64,000 bases of DNA from Siphonodentalium dalli (lineage: Eukaryota > Mollusca > Scaphopoda > Gadilida > Siphonodentaliidae), in NCBI GenBank assembly GCA_032622095.1, contig CP136063.1, forward strand, positions 220,427,982-220,491,981. The letters run 5' to 3'. How positions within the stretch are numbered: the stretch's first letter is position 1; each line of letters opens with the position of its first letter. The notes under the pieces were generated by a model. The model had not been told where the DNA came from. It was given only the letters and a program-made list of their open reading frames with translations, and did not search any database. Below, piece by piece: positions 42,480 to 55,518 of the stretch. Both the position numbers and the translations under genes were made by a program.

Positions 42480-42990
42480 GATGTTATCTAGCCGAAAGGG
42501 CGGAATCTGCCATGCACTGCGTGATTATGAAGATAAGGGAACATGGCCTGTCAATTGACTGCCAATTGGAAATTTTTAACCGAGTAGTTAGACCAATTTT
42601 GCTATATGGATCAGTATGGATGTGATGTTTTTGGATACGAAAATACATTAATGCTCGAAATGTTGCATCTGAATGTTTTAAATTCATCGTAGAATGAATC
42701 CATCCACTCCAAATTGTATGGTATATGGGGAACTGGAGCATATCCAATATCTGTTCAAATTGAATCAGCAATTATTAGATTATGGACTAAACTGGTCAGT
42801 AAGGGCACGATGGCTTCCTCGGTTTACAAACGTATACTTGATTATTACCATGCCGAATTAAGTGTATGAGAGCCCCCACCCCCCCCCCCCCCCGCCTTTT
42901 GCGTGTGAAAGAATATTTGTCAAAATGTGGGCTGTACTATGTATGGAATGACGATCAGTCTCAGATAGAGAATATCTCATTTCAGCCAAA
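42480..42990 (+). pseudogene. Degenerate LINE reverse transcriptase thumb fragment
   Basis: The plus strand encodes IFNRVVRPILLYGS, the N-VV-PILLYG motif of LINE RTs (compare PIMLYGSEVW in the 21.9-23.3 kb copy). After frame changes come LWTKLVSKGTMASSVYKRIL and, beyond a C-rich run at 42873-42893, GLYYVWND. Several stops and frameshifts and an inserted or expanded C tract show it is long dead. Neither the catalytic YADD part nor the C-terminal module is present. Confidence 0.6.
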
Positions 42991-45309
42991 CCTTGGCTGT
43001 TTATTTCACACCGGTTTCTGGGATAACCTGTGTGTCGACTGAGAACCTGTGTGTCAATTGAGGAGAACACACGGAGGATTTGTGTAAATGTTAGCCCAAA
43101 CGACATTTCGAAATAACGACGGCTTTGTTGTTTATTTCGAGGAATAATACCGCATCATATGAATTCAGCCCAAATATATTGACAGGTGTCAAGGGTCTAA
43201 CTCTATACTGAGCAATAAAAAAACTAATATTAATAAATACCGAGTATATTTAATTTAACACCAATGGGTCGTTTATGTGCGTTTAAGAGTGTATTTATGC
43301 CTAAAGCAAAGTGAAATAACGATCTTAAAATGAATTGGCCGGTATATTTTATTAGTTATCATGGTTACCAGGGTCGTAGTGGCATAAATTACAATATATT
43401 TTATGTTTATGCTAAGATAACTTGATCGGTATTGAGGTTAACACAAATCCCATATATGGAAATTCCAAATATGGAAAGTGACGTGCGCAAAACAGCTGCA
43501 TCTCGGTTATCTGGGTCAGATATATTTATAGCGTCGAAGCGAACAAATGTTGTCAAATTCCACGTCTGAATACGCGTCTTATTCTCACTTATACCGTGTT
43601 GATATCAGTGTTATTCTATGTGTTGTTGTGTATTGTATTACTTTGATCAAGGTTGCGCTTTTGTTATTCTCACAAAAGGTAAATTTGATGCGTGTTTGAT
43701 GCGTGTTTACATTTCAAAATTGCGTCGGCCATGTACCATTTCAAAATTGCGTCGGCCATGTACAGTAAACACTAACAGTGCGACGGAATTCAACATTCCT
43801 TAATTACGAGACTAATTTATCAAATGAGGTCAAATTTTCGCATATAACAAGACTCGTATGTTATTCTGCACCATTCTGACGAGTGCCGAATTTCATTTCG
43901 CATTATTTTCGTTTTTATCGAAAAATAATCGTTCTCAATGACTGGAGATTCCCATGTAAATTTTTTCAACCAAAAAAAAATCATTGTTTTGCCAATTTCA
44001 AGCTAGTTTATAGCATGGTCATGGCATAATTTGGCCTAGCGAGTGTCGGTAGACGTTTCTTGAGTGTGCACAACAAATTTTGGTCCCAACGAAGCAGGCT
44101 AAAATCCTGAAATTTGTCAATTTTACTTTGCGTGCGAAGAAAATATTCATTTAAACTTCCAAAATTGGTTGAAATATGCTCAACATTATTTATAGTCACC
44201 GACTAACTTCCACGATGAATCAAATTTGTTTTTATTGGTGACAATTATGTCGCGAGAGATAAAAATGTAAAAATTTTAAAGAAAATGTTAAATTTTAGCT
44301 CATTTTAAGACTTTAATTGCTTGTAGATCGCTGTTAATTATCTTCGTCAATGATGTCATGTCACGCTTGTTAATAATTCATTTGTTCGGAAATACTTATT
44401 GGGGGTCGAAATGTATAAAATTTAACTACCACCACTTCCAAAAACAACACCGATAAACAATAACGCTCTTTGTTCCATGCAATGGAAATGGCTATTTATT
44501 GTCCTGATATCAGTGATATAAATGAATGCCTAAAATTAGTATTATCCTGAAATAAATTTATGCCACTTTGGCGAACATGGGAACCACGGTACAATTTATG
44601 CCATTTAGGCACACTTCAGAGTGAAATCAGGGCTTATATTTCGGCGAGAATCCAAATCTAGATTCTCGTAAATATTCTCGCAAATTACCCTGGATTCTCG
44701 TGAAAAAGTATATATGGATTCTCGCAAAATCAGATGAAATATATGCCCTGGAAATATAGCAAATCGTTTAATGCTTTAGAATTTTTGTTTTCGGAGATTT
44801 ATATATATGCTTAAAGACATATTATGGACTTGTTATGGACTTTTTCGGGTGCGAGAAATTGATAAGTTAGTGCTCAGGCACTTTGCCAACCTGGGGAATG
44901 TTATCATTCTACTAACATCTCTGAAAATTTCCAAAAAAATCTACCACCCCACTTCATAGAGAACATCGTCTGAACTACTCCAAATTGTAAATATTTACAT
45001 CTCGATTCGGGGCGCAACTATCGGCTATAATTAAACAAAAATGATTTCGCCATCGAGAGTCATTGCATTTAACTAATATATAAGAATGACGTTGTGTATC
45101 ATCCATTTGGATTAATATTCGTAACAAATAACTACTTTGAGAAAGATTATTCTTAATTTCTATTTGATCACTCTGCCCGTTGTCTGCCGGAGTGTTTCAC
45201 ATCACTTTAATCAAGGAAGACTGTTCAGAAAAACTGCATTTCAAGATCACCAAACAACTTTCCTTTTTAGGGCCACCACATCTTTCCAAAGATGTACTTC
45301 TTCCATTTT
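42991..45309. other. Intergenic stretch
   Basis: No gene was recognised. Small items: a 27-bp perfect tandem duplication (CATTTCAAAATTGCGTCGGC, 43728-43781); an ACGCTCTTTGTTCC motif at 44463; and a possible small element at 44634-44747 (next entry). Confidence 0.4.
44634..44747. mobile_element. Possible small element with CAGGGC ends
   Basis: CAGGGCTTATATTTC is mirrored by GAAATATATGCCCTG about 85 bases later, with repeated GATTCTCG phrases between. CAGGG-type ends occur in hAT elements. An exact 8-bp target duplication is not visible, so this is tentative. Confidence 0.35.
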
Positions 45310-45600
45310 GCTATCAAAGACCGAAAAATGTCGTTAAACTAGAGATCCAAATACCCACTAAGGGCCCCTATATCTTGAAATATTAAAGACCGAGAATGTC
45401 GTTAAACTATAAAGACCGAAAAATGTCGTTAAACTAGAGATCCAAATACCCCCTATATCTTGAGATATTATAAAGACCGAAAAATGTCATTAAACTATTA
45501 AAGACCGAAAAATGTCGTTAAACTAGAGATCCAAACATCCCCATCCCCTATTTTTTTAGACAATTAAGAACGAAATATGTCGTTACACCATTAATACATA
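45310..45600. repeat. Irregular tandem repeat AAAGACCGAAAAATGTCGTTAA
   Basis: The phrase (A)AAGACCGAAAAATGTC and GTTAAACTA occurs about six times, some units extended by GAGATCCAAATACCC and CTATATCTTGA(G/A)ATAT. Spacing varies between about 35 and 75 bp. Confidence 0.7.
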
Positions 45601-45852
45601 ATTTGTGTTTATGAAAGTCTGGCACCCATTAGCAGTTTGTTTTCAGTACATTTTAATATTCATTGGAACGTAAACAATTATTCGCTGACAGAAATCATGT
45701 TAATATCGCCTTTCGTTACTGGTTTCCTCGACTCAAATATTTCTCACTGCTCAATACCTATAATTAAAAAAAATGTTCTGTGTTTTGGGTCACTTCTTAA
45801 TAGCATTATGTATTCTGCTATTGACAAGAAACAAAGTTGCAGTATACCTTAA

Positions 45853-46334
45853 AGGTACGGAAGGCCTTGGTGGGTATCCTGTGAACATATTTCCACCTGT
45901 CAAAAACCGCTACAAACGAAAATAATATTCAAATATAGACATACTTTGTTAATATACAAATGAGAAATATCTCATAAACAGTATGTTATTGTCGTAAATT
46001 TGACGATTGTTATGTAAACAAAGCATAAAAAGTTACTTTCTTGGTGTTTCTTTATATTATGATGGTAAACATAAAGAGCGTTCTTTGTTGCTCAATTCCT
46101 TATTTGGAAATAATAAAGAGCGTTTATACCATTTGTGTGTGATTAGCCAGTAGCATTGTGGTGCCTTCTATAACACAATCAGACTCTTGTTTAGGTAAAA
46201 TTTAGTAGGTCTTTATGTGAGCATGATGTTTACGCGATAGTGATCGTATATTTGAACCAAAATGTATGCGTTTTAATATTTTTCTGTTTACGGTGTTTGG
46301 AACAAATATGAATATTTTCGACAACTAAGTCCCT
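45853..46334. mobile_element. 482-bp TTAA-flanked element (family P1), second member
   Basis: TTAA at 45849-45852 and 46335-46338. The right end reversed (AGGGACTTAGTTGTC, then ATATTCATATTTGTT) matches the left part of the 30194-30661 element, so the two lie in opposite orientation. The middle shares ATCACACACAAATG-TATAAA and ACGCTCTTTATGTTTACCAT on the minus strand. More diverged ends than the 30194 copy; no transposase. Confidence 0.75.
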
Positions 46335-46338
46335 TTAA

Positions 46339-47526
46339 TATAATTAATATAACATCCCTCATCCAATAATCTCCAAATTGCATATATAATTTCAATCCTA
46401 GTTACACGTCACGCCGCCCCTCATCATTTGCCAATTGTACACCCTTTTTTTGCTGCTGCTGCAACTGTTCAATTTCTTTAAAAATTATTGAAAAAATGGC
46501 CCTCCCGCCCGCCGACATTTACCTCTGATTTTTTTTAATCATCGGTTCGCACCAAAATTGAGCACACGTCCCTATATAATATACCTATTTAAACCGAGTA
46601 TACACGGTGGTGTAATAGATCAACCGTTAATTTAACCGTTTAGGTAGCATATTTCCACGTATACGTTATCACGACAAATCCCTGCTGATCTGTTATTAAT
46701 GAACCAAACACTTAACATGTCAACACACTCTGGCCCGCCAATGCTACAGTGTATAAACGTAACGGGGCAAATATGCACATTATATTGGCAGCTAACGAGA
46801 GCATTCATCATCAGCAATCTGCTCACCCCTTTTAGCCGATACGATAGAAACTAAACGATTTGTTACTTCTAATTACCCGTACTTAATTACACTACTTGCG
46901 TGTTAATAAAGTACGACCCCATTACCACTAAAGGTGAAACATGGGATTTAGAACATTAATATTCACTCTTACATAGTTCCACATTCAAGGTGTAATCGTA
47001 TGTCAGTTGTAACGTTGTGAAACTGCAACCGAACTGAATTATTCTATGCTAAATAGTTCATGGCTGACCTGATGCGTGCATCTTAGTTTTCTTGTAACAT
47101 ATGTTGGGCAGACTTTAAAGACCATTTCTATTGCCGAGCGGACTGTAAGGGAAAAGTAAATGCGAACTATACCGCGGATTGTTTGGGGGTAGAGAGGTAT
47201 GTGCACTAAATCTTCCCGATAAACTAAGCGAAACCATCACTCAAATGTTTCAACATATATCTGTATTTATCAATGAGAAGACGGAATTGGCAGTATAAGC
47301 GAATGAATCGTACGTGACACGTAGTGGAGCAACCACACGTCTGTTGTGACTCGAATTTGCCTTTTATCGGCGACACAACTCTCAGAATAATTTATGTAAC
47401 ATAATGCAGTGACTTGTCGTGGATTGTGCAATCTTTTCTGGATTCTGGCCCACGAATCCAAAATGACGTCAGAAACCGTGTCATGAGGTCTTCGCTGGTT
47501 TTCATTAAGCTAACCAACGAAATTGG
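46339..47526. other. Intergenic stretch, nothing recognised
   Basis: No gene, satellite or inverted-repeat element was identified up to the start of the duplicated block. Confidence 0.4.
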
Positions 47527-47734
47527 TCTAAATAAAACTAATAGACCTAAATCACATGGGAATTCTTCCTAAGTTGTGAAGGAGTTCCTCGCGATGGTCC
47601 ATTCCCATTTCCGCGCTTTGACAATCTCCACACAGTTGCTAACCGGAGGTCACGTGACAATATCTCCAAAATCCATACCCGAGATCACCGATGGATATAG
47701 AAATATAGATTATGTAGCTAGTGTCGTCGCTTAG

Positions 47735-48951
47735 CTCATTCAGTGCCAGGTTCCCTGAGGGAAACGGATGGCTGAGTGCCATGTTTCCTAGGGAAAAAGC
47801 CATCATTTACACTAACCAGATATTTACTTTGATTATTCAATATTGGAAAGAATCTAATTGACAGCAAATATTGATATTATAGGCACTACTCACGAAGTTC
47901 TTTAAAAGTCAAATTCCGGTAATACAGTGTCATCACAGCTCCCAAATTCCACGTTGCCATGGCAACGAGTACTTCAAATTGACACCGATTGTATGATTTT
48001 ACAAATGTGTTGTTTTATGTGGCCATCTAACCAATATATTCTGTGCAGTTTTAGACATTAATTTTGATGGTGGAAAAACATAGCATTATGTTATGCCAAA
48101 GATCGGAATTGGGGGGGGGGGGGGTGACCGGTGATTAGCGAGACCTAACGAATTTTCTAAATGGGATGACGTTTACAATAACCAATTTCCTAGAAAAGTA
48201 GATGGCAAAACGAAACAATTTGAAAATCAATTGTTTCCGTTCTATAGGCCTACAACAATCGTACTTTCGCTGTGCGGCGTATACTAGTTTCATGTTCGTG
48301 TGGTACACGTAGCTACATGTATGACGTCAATGACACAGTATGGGCAATCGGAGTAACCCGGTGACAATTCAATCGAATTCAGCACATCGAAAAACCCCTC
48401 ACTACCAAATGTCCTTTCGATATCTTAAAACATGAAAGAACAATATATTGACAATGTTTCCTGTAGTAATTTATCATTGTAATTTGGCGAACCCCTTAAG
48501 GTACATATTTTGATTGACGTAATGTGTGCGTTGTCCAAATCGGTGTTCATCGATCGTTTGGCGATAAACCAAGTGTTCGATGGATCAGGGCATGCCCGAC
48601 TTGATAGTAATCGCACTTTACACAATCAAAATCCGTCTCCAATTAACAGATATGGACGCTGTATGCGTTGACCTCTTAGAGAGTTTGAACTCTGCAAGAC
48701 TTTAGTCACGCCCACAAAACACACGATTTTTCACCACCTATATTCAGGCGGCTCTATCTCCCGAATACCTCAACGTACGGAGCTTGTAATCCTCAGTGTT
48801 TTAAACATGTACACCAATAATGAAATTTTGAGTTTTTCGGCCAGTAGAGCATGTTTTAAACGAGATGTTCCGGGCGACGTATATACACGTCGCCGGCAAA
48901 TGGTTGGCGCTTTTCGGGCGACGTATATATACGTCGCCGGCACTGAATGAG
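47735..48951. mobile_element. 1,217-bp TTAA-type element in copy A
   Basis: CTCATTCAGTGCC at the left and GGCACTGAATGAG at the right are perfect 13-bp inverted ends. The right flank is TTAA (48952-48955). The left flank is TTAG here but TTAA in copy B, so TTAA was the original duplication. Length is identical in both copies. No transposase motif was recognised in its short frames; probably a non-autonomous piggyBac-type element. Confidence 0.7.
48876..48939. repeat. Two GGCGACGTATATA-type palindromes in copy A
   Basis: GGCGACGTATA-TACACGTCGCC and, about 27 bases on, a perfect 22-bp palindrome GGCGACGTATA / TATACGTCGCC, near the right end of the 1,217-bp element. They could form subterminal hairpins. 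Confidence 0.65.
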
Positions 48952-49426
48952 TTAAACTGTTTATGTCCGTGATTTGACCATCTATTGGGTGAGGCTCTGC
49001 CGAGTCCAATATATGCCAAATCCCCAGAGTCCAATAGATGCAAAACCCCCCGATATTCGTTTCTTCAATGACGCCCTTGCATTCATTACGATGCAATTTT
49101 TTAAACTGGAGTGCGGCAGCTTAGAGCGAAATAGTTCGTTTGGGTTTTTTTTTGTTATTCTAAGCTGGCCTTGTTCTAACGGTTTATAGATGTTTTAGAG
49201 CGAAACACATATCCACACATATCCATATTTTGTATCAATTGCGGTGAATTATGTACGAAAAAAATGTCCCAAAATCATATTGACGTCATTTAGGTCGGTT
49301 GACGTCCCTAGTTACCTACGCAAATTGCATATTCAATGACGTCATGAAAGTAGCGCTAACCTAATAAAACTACGTTTACCTAATAAGGCTACATTGGCGT
49401 AATAAACTTAACGTTTATTAGGCAGG

Positions 49427-49500
49427 CTTTATGTAGGCAATGGAGGTAGTGAGCAATGGATAAAACAAATTTATCCACCTCTCACTGCCTACATAAATCT
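49427..49500. repeat. Hairpin TTTATGTAGGCA ... TGCCTACATAAA
   Basis: Arms of about 33 bp with a few mismatches (TTATGTAGGCAATGGAGGTA opposite CACCTCTCACTGCCTACATAA). In copy B (57460-57532) the right arm carries an 11-base insertion. Confidence 0.6.
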
Positions 49501-50632
49501 AATTTTTCCATGTTATATGCCTGTTCATGATTGTTGTCTTACATAATTTTATATTATTGCGCACATACCCACTTCAAATGTATTGTGTCCCTTTAATTGT
49601 CATTAGGACGCTTGATTCACGTATTGATTCACTTTTGTGAAGGTCTTTTAACGGTCGGGACTGTGGTCTTTCGCGGAGCTTAACAAAATAAACAACAACA
49701 AATTCGATTACCATTTACTGGATTTTAAGACGTGTGTGTTTACCTTTTGGCAAACCGAAAAGCGTTTAATTCTGGGACTTTTAGCTTAATCAAGCATTGA
49801 CAAAATTAGTCGGTAATCCCTTAACAAGCAGTCCTTGAGACAAGAATAGTTTTTATGCATTATCGCGTGTTTTCTCCCGTCTCTTCCCTTGGGGAAATTA
49901 GTTCATAGAAATGTCGATAATTTGGCTCCTATTGAAGCCATAATGGCTGTTTAGAGCCCCGAAGTATACACAGCAGGTCCTGATGGTCGCTTGTGGCTTA
50001 TTGACAATACAGTACAGAAACAACTCTTAAGTATGAAACGATAAAGAGCGTCCATTGTTAGTCCATTCCTGACATGACTCTAATAAAGAGCGTTTATCTC
50101 ACTTCACTGTTACAAATTAAAAACAGCTGGAAAATTACTATGATTAACGGATATGGCTCATTCGAGCTTCCGAATTATGCCTACGTAATTTGGAAGGTGG
50201 CATGAAATAGGTTGACAAGTACACGAAATGTTGATATACCGGCTTCGTGTGCTCTGAACAATACTTGCCATGGCCATTTTCCAGCTGTTTTAAATTTTTC
50301 GCAGATATGCTTTATTCTTGGATCCATGGTATATACCTTACTCGTATTTAAATTCGCGCAGTACTATTTTTTTCGTGCGCGCATTTAAAACTGAGCGAAA
50401 AATAGATCGACTCCTGCGTTTATATACCAAAGTACAGGGAAATCAGCTATGTTATTGAATTACATGTACATACATTACAGACGGTTGGGCTGAAAATAGA
50501 CAATTATTTTGACATGCGGGTATGAATTCTCAACACCATTATTCATATGGAGATCATGGTAAAATCTTCGAAATTGCAACACTTTTGAAAAATACACATA
50601 TTCCCGTACGAAGGAACAAGAAAACATAGCTC

Positions 50633-51043
50633 GATATCCACCATCATGGAGTGACAACGTGGTCATGCAGTCTCAGTTAAATACCTCGATATCCACCATC
50701 ATGGAGTGACAACGTGACCATGCAGCCCCAGTTAAATACCTCGATATCCACCATCATGGAGTGACAACGTGGCCATGCAGTCTCAGTTAAATATGTCAAA
50801 CATAGCTCGATATCCACCATCATGGAGTGACAACGTGGTCATGCAGTCTCAGTTAAATACCTCGATATCCACCATCATGGAGTGACAACGTGGTCATGCA
50901 GTCTCAGTTAAATACCTCCATATCCACCATCATGGAGTGACAACGTGGTCATGCAGCCTCAGTTAAATATGTCAAACATAGCTCGATATCCACCATCATG
51001 GAGGGACAACGTGGTCGTGCAGCCTCAGTTAAATATGTCAACT
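50633..51043. repeat. 55-bp minisatellite in copy A
   Basis: About seven units of CTCGATATCCACCATCATGG + AGTGACAACGTGGTCATGCA + GTCTCAGTTAAATA. Some are linked by an extra TGTCAAACATAG. Order of variants differs from copy B (58664-59073). Confidence 0.88.
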
Positions 51044-51356
51044 CAACTATTTGGAACACTCGCAGTCACATGTTGATAGTCAGTCGCCTACGTAGTTATT
51101 TTACGTGTACTTCTTTAAATTTAATTTCATTGAGAATTATTATTTTGAGCATAAATCATATATAACCATCCATCTTCTCAACAAAATGTTGATGCATTTA
51201 GAATTTACTCGATGTTAATTTTCGTCGTGCTGGTCTTTAATATACACATGAAACTGTTAGCAGATGCATGCGAGTCTTTTACAAACATATAGTCAGTTTT
51301 GAATTCGCACAGCCAGTGCGCGAATTCAGTGTCCCCGACACGGTTGCTTCGTTCGT

Positions 51357-51374
51357 GGGGGGGGGGGGGGGGGG
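51357..51374. repeat. Poly-G tract, copy A (18 G)
   Basis: Uninterrupted G run after TTGCTTCGTTCGT. Copy B has 16 G at 59392-59407. A palindromic GAATTCGC(A/G)C ... GTGCGCGAATTC lies just before it. Confidence 0.9.
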
Positions 51375-51559
51375 CTGTTTTTTTTAAAAATATATTATGT
51401 AGATACCATACTTGTGCATTGTCTCATAACTGAGATGCATACAAATAATCTAATCTATAAAAAAAACACTTTTAAAGTCGAAATATAATTTCCAATTGAA
51501 AAATCAACAAAATTCTAAGTTGAAATGATGCATCACAGGATGTACGACTCTATGTCGAA

Positions 51560-51730
51560 AAATGGTAATAACTCCGCCAAAATGGTAATAACTCCACCAA
51601 AATCACTGTCGAAAAATGGTAATAACTCCGCGAAAATGGTAATAACTCCGCCAAAATCACTGTCGAAAAATGGTAATAACTCCGCGAAAATGGTAATAAC
51701 TCCGCGAAAATGGTAATAACTCCGCCATAA
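51560..51730. repeat. 18/33-bp irregular repeat ATGGTAATAACTCCGC, copy A
   Basis: AATGGTAATAACTCCGC(C/G)AA repeats about seven times, with CACTGTCGAAA inserted between some units. Copy B (59592-59757) has a different arrangement, showing turnover after duplication. Confidence 0.8.
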
Positions 51731-51814
51731 ATCACTGCGACTGGACACAAAATCGCAGGTGCGCAGGTTCCCATGCTTGTCAAGTTTAAAACAAATTGAC
51801 TGGGAAATGGCGGA

Positions 51815-52300
51815 ATGCAGGCTCGGTTAAAAGATGCGTCCCAGGATGGACGATTCTATGTCGAAAAAAGGTCGCGATCACCACGTGTCCCCGAAAAGGT
51901 GGCTTTTAGTAAGGATAGCTTTTTTTTTAACTCTGTCAAAATTCATCGGACCATGACCAAATTCAAACTTGGCCTTTGTTTTCTGAAATTTGAACCACGT
52001 ACACAATATCAAGTTATTCAGTTGAATTTCAAAACAATCAGATACTAAAAGTATAGTTATCATCTGGAACCTCAAAACGACAAAATTATAAGTCGAAAAG
52101 GCCACTCCGGCATAGATGTGCGGACCGAACCCATATTCGAACTTGACCTATATTTTTAGCACATAAGCTCACATACAACATACATACCAGATTTGGTTTC
52201 GATCCGATAGCCCAAAATCAAGTTCTCATCCGGAGGAAACTTTCTGCACGGACGGGCGGACGGACGGGGGTTATTATTATAGTTATCCGACGGAATATCG
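51815..52300. repeat. Conserved non-coding block ending in ACGGACGGGCGGACGGACGG, copy A
   Basis: AGGATGGACGATTCTATGTC, GCACGGACGGGCGGACGGAC and intervening phrases look like a dispersed intergenic repeat. This part is almost unchanged in copy B (59846-60331). The short frames in it are not supported as genes. Confidence 0.4.
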
Positions 52301-52637
52301 GGGGGACAAATATCGTAATGCGCGAATTTACTTCTGTTACAAATTGAAATCAGCTGGAAAAGATTACTACGATTAAACGGACATGGCTCATTTGAGATTC
52401 CGAATTATGTTTACGTAATTTTGAAGGAGGCATAAAATATGTTGACAATTGCACGAAATATTAATATACTGGTTTCATGTGCTCTGAAAAATATTTGCCA
52501 TGGTCAGAGCCATTTTCTAGCCGTTTTCAATAGTTCGCACATATGCTTTGTTCTCGTATCCATGATACATAATAATATATTGAGACAGATATATTTATAT
52601 ACAGCTGAAGCATATGTACACCACAAACGTGAAACAG

Positions 52638-52770
52638 CCACTCTTTATTGCTACCATATCAGGAATATATTAAACTGAACGCTCTTTATTGCTGCCATAT
52701 CAGGAATATGCTAAACGAAACGCTCTTTATTGCTGCCATATCAGGAACATTCTAAAGCTAAAACAGAATG
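52638..52770. repeat. Short tandem ACGCTCTTTATTGCTGCCAT units, copy A
   Basis: Three to four units of about 40-47 bp with CTCTTTATTGCT(A/G)CCATATCAGGAA. Two related single motifs follow at 53121-53140 and 53160-53180. Copy B has the same at 60670-60800. Confidence 0.75.
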
Positions 52771-54082
52771 CTCTTTTCTGTTCCATATACCGTGCAAATG
52801 GCTGTTTTTGCTTGGGACCCAAACATCGTGTTCGTAGTTGTATATTTTATTAATTCAATGCGTCTTTCTGGGACATGCATGTTTTATGCTCGTAGAAAGG
52901 TAGTTCAAGTGTTTATCGACATAACTCGATACCGGGAACAATTAAAAATCGAATATTATTGGATATATTTTGGAGCGCAAACCGCATAGTGGCTCTTTCG
53001 TATACTTACAAATGTTGTCGCCGTAATTTGGAAGGAGGTATAAGATAGGTTAAACAATACAGGACATATTGATAAATCGGCATCATATACTGTAAAAACA
53101 TAACTTCCCAGCAAGGAAATGAACGCTCTTTAAATCGATCATATCATGAATTGATTCACACGAAACGCTCTTTATTGTTCCATGTCAAAGATCAATTGAA
53201 TTAGTTTTTCTGTGGCATAAGGAGGACGTATAAGAATTTTGGCTTATTTATCGACATGTGTTAATATCTGGAACCGACCGTTGTAACAAAAGCGAGCATA
53301 AATTAATTGGACATTCAAACCGCCAAGTGCGTTTAAGTTTTATGTGAAATAGTATATAAAGTTTACACACCTGTATTCCGTGCGCCTATCGACTTATAGT
53401 ATTTACTACCGTATTACGTAGGTCTATACGTAAGTAGTCTTCGAAGAAGTATATTGATTCTACGGTGAGACGATTTGCTTCTTAAATTAACGTTTGCTTT
53501 CGTGGCTGTTGATCAAAAGGAGATTTCAATACTGATAATTTCTAGTAAACCATAACTTTCTGTTTTGACAGTGTGAATATGAACAACAGGTTTTTATGCG
53601 AGACGTTGACCCTGGTTTCGAACTTACGATTTCTTCGGGGATTTATGGTCACTGTTGTAAAGCAATTCACTTCCCATTGCAACTGCTATCGAAAATACCG
53701 CCAAATAGACCATTTTGGTATGCTTTTCGAACTAGTTCGTCAATAATTGAGCTCAATCAATATCAACCACGAAGGAAGATAACGATGACGACTATGATGG
53801 TGATGATGATGATGATAACGGCGATGATGATATCTACACTGATGATCACACAGCAATATTATATTTGTGTAAAAAGTGTAAATATGTTTGTCAACTCTAA
53901 TGCGTGTTAACTCACGATTGAGTTCATTAAAGCATTCATTCAAGGCAATGATTATGCTAGGCACAAAATTTCGGACATCCTTTAGAGCAAAATTTGAGTA
54001 GACATTACACAAAGATGCTCGGTTGCCATGTAACCCTTCTTGAATACTTCGAGAAATGCTACACATGTATAATATGGATATA

Positions 54083-54509
54083 TGTGACCCGCCATATCAA
54101 ATCCAGTCGTAAGTCGGGATTTTTTTTACCCTGTGCCAATGCATTCTCTTATATATGCGAGTCGACCATAGGTCGCCTCGCATATATAAGAAAATGCATT
54201 GGCCTAACAATTTTTTATCATTTTTTTAAAATAAATGTTTCTTACAATTTTTAGGACATAAAATAAAAAACATCCATTACCCTGCAGGGAGCCCCACACA
54301 TATATAGAAGCATATAGAAGAGTGTCGTCTGTTCATGTTTGTCTGTGGCTCTGTATGGGCGAAATTATAAAATTGTTAAAGAATACAAGAAAAATTTATT
54401 AAAATTGTAAAAAATTGTTAGGCCAATGCAATATCTCTTATATATACGAGTCGACCTACAGGGTAAAAACAATCCCGACTTACGACTGGATTTGATATGG
54501 CGGGTCACA
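54083..54509. mobile_element. Family H hairpin-core element in copy A (427 bp)
   Basis: Full element with ends TGTGACCCGCCATATCAAAT and reverse complement, flanked by TA. The 77-bp hairpin is at about 54129-54205, and half a hairpin (GGCCAATGCAATATCTCTTA) lies near 54421. Inverted ends run about 45 bp through CGTAAGTCGGGAT. Confidence 0.8.
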
Positions 54510-54751
54510 TATACACTACACTTTAAAAAAAATTATATCTTGCAGAAATTCTTGATACTTAAAATCAGTAACATTTAAAAAAAATTCGTGTCTTAAAAGT
54601 ACACAAAGTGTGCTTATATAAATTTTCCAACTAATTGATGGTAATTTCATTTCGGGTCATGTTAATCACACGTGTACAATTTAAAAAAGAAATCCCAGAC
54701 ATATTTTATGTGACACTCCACAGTTCCGAATGATTATTAAACTTTTAAAAA

Positions 54752-55518
54752 GTGTTTTCTGGCATCATGGAAGTGGCCTCTTATAGAGTACCAGTGTTTT
54801 CTGGCATCATGGAAGTGGCCTCTTATAGAATAACAGTGTTTTCTGGCATCATGGAAGTGGCCTATTATAGTATAACAGTGTGTTCTGGCATCATGGAAGT
54901 GGCCTCTTATAGAATAACAGTGTTTTCTGGCATCAGGGAAGTGGCCTCTTATAGAGTACCAGTGTTTTCTGGCCTCATGGAAGTGGCCTCTTATAGAATA
55001 ACAGTGTTTTATGGCATAATGGAAGTGGCCTCTTATAGAGTACCAGTATTTTTTGGCATCATGGAAGTGGCCTCTTATAGAATAACAGTGTTTTCTGGCA
55101 CCATGGAAGTGGCCTCTTATAGAGTACCAGTGTTTTCTGGCATCATGGAAGTGGCCTCTTATAGCATAACAGTGTTTTATGGCATCTTGGAAGTGGCCTC
55201 TTCTAGTATAACAGTGTTTTTTGGCATCATGGAAGTGGCCTCTTATAGAATAACAGTGTTTTCTGGCACCATGGAAGTGGCCTCTTATAGAGTACCAGTG
55301 TTTTATGGCATCATGGAAGTGGCCTTTTATAGAATAACAGTGTTTCATGGCATCATGGAAGTGGCCTCTTATAGAGTACCAGTGTTTTTTGGCATCATGG
55401 AAGTGGCCTCTTCTAGTATAACAGTGTTTTTTTGGCATCCTGGAAGTGGCCTCTTATAGTATAACAGTGTTTTTTGGCATCATGGAAGTGGCCTCTTATA
55501 GAATAACAGTGTTTTATG
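54752..55518. repeat. 42-bp satellite, array A (about 18 units)
   Basis: Units of CAGTGTTTTCTGGCATCATG + GAAGTGGCCTCTTATAGA + ATAA or GTAC. ATAA and GTAC types tend to alternate, giving a partial 84-bp higher-order period. Because 42 is divisible by three, both strands stay open: over 230 codons with 14-residue repeats on each. These frames have no other coding sign. Confidence 0.95.

Larger units (their letters stand above)
47527..55518. repeat. Segmental duplication, copy A (about 8.0 kb)
   Basis: The sequence from GTCTAAAT(A/G)AAACTAATAG onward is repeated at an offset of 7,991 bases, drifting to about 8,031-8,035 through small insertions. It then drops to about 7,834 after a 198-bp loss in copy B. 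Long blocks differ by about one base in a hundred or two by eye (for example one change in about 220 bases from 48421). The unit ends in the 42-bp satellite, and copy B starts directly after it. No convincing gene lies inside; all shared short frames lack motifs. Confidence 0.95.

Noticed and set aside
48425-48625. 66-codon minus-strand frame conserved in both 8-kb copies
   Set aside because: Conservation only reflects the recent duplication. No piggyBac transposase or other family motif was found in it.
53596-53910. Open frame of about 100 codons present in both 8-kb copies
   Set aside because: Its second half is translation of a GAT-type repeat, the first half has no family motif, and the frame changes end between copies.
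54737-55459. Open frames of more than 230 codons on both strands
   Set aside because: They follow from a 42-bp satellite whose period is a multiple of three. The same happens in array B, and there is no other coding sign.
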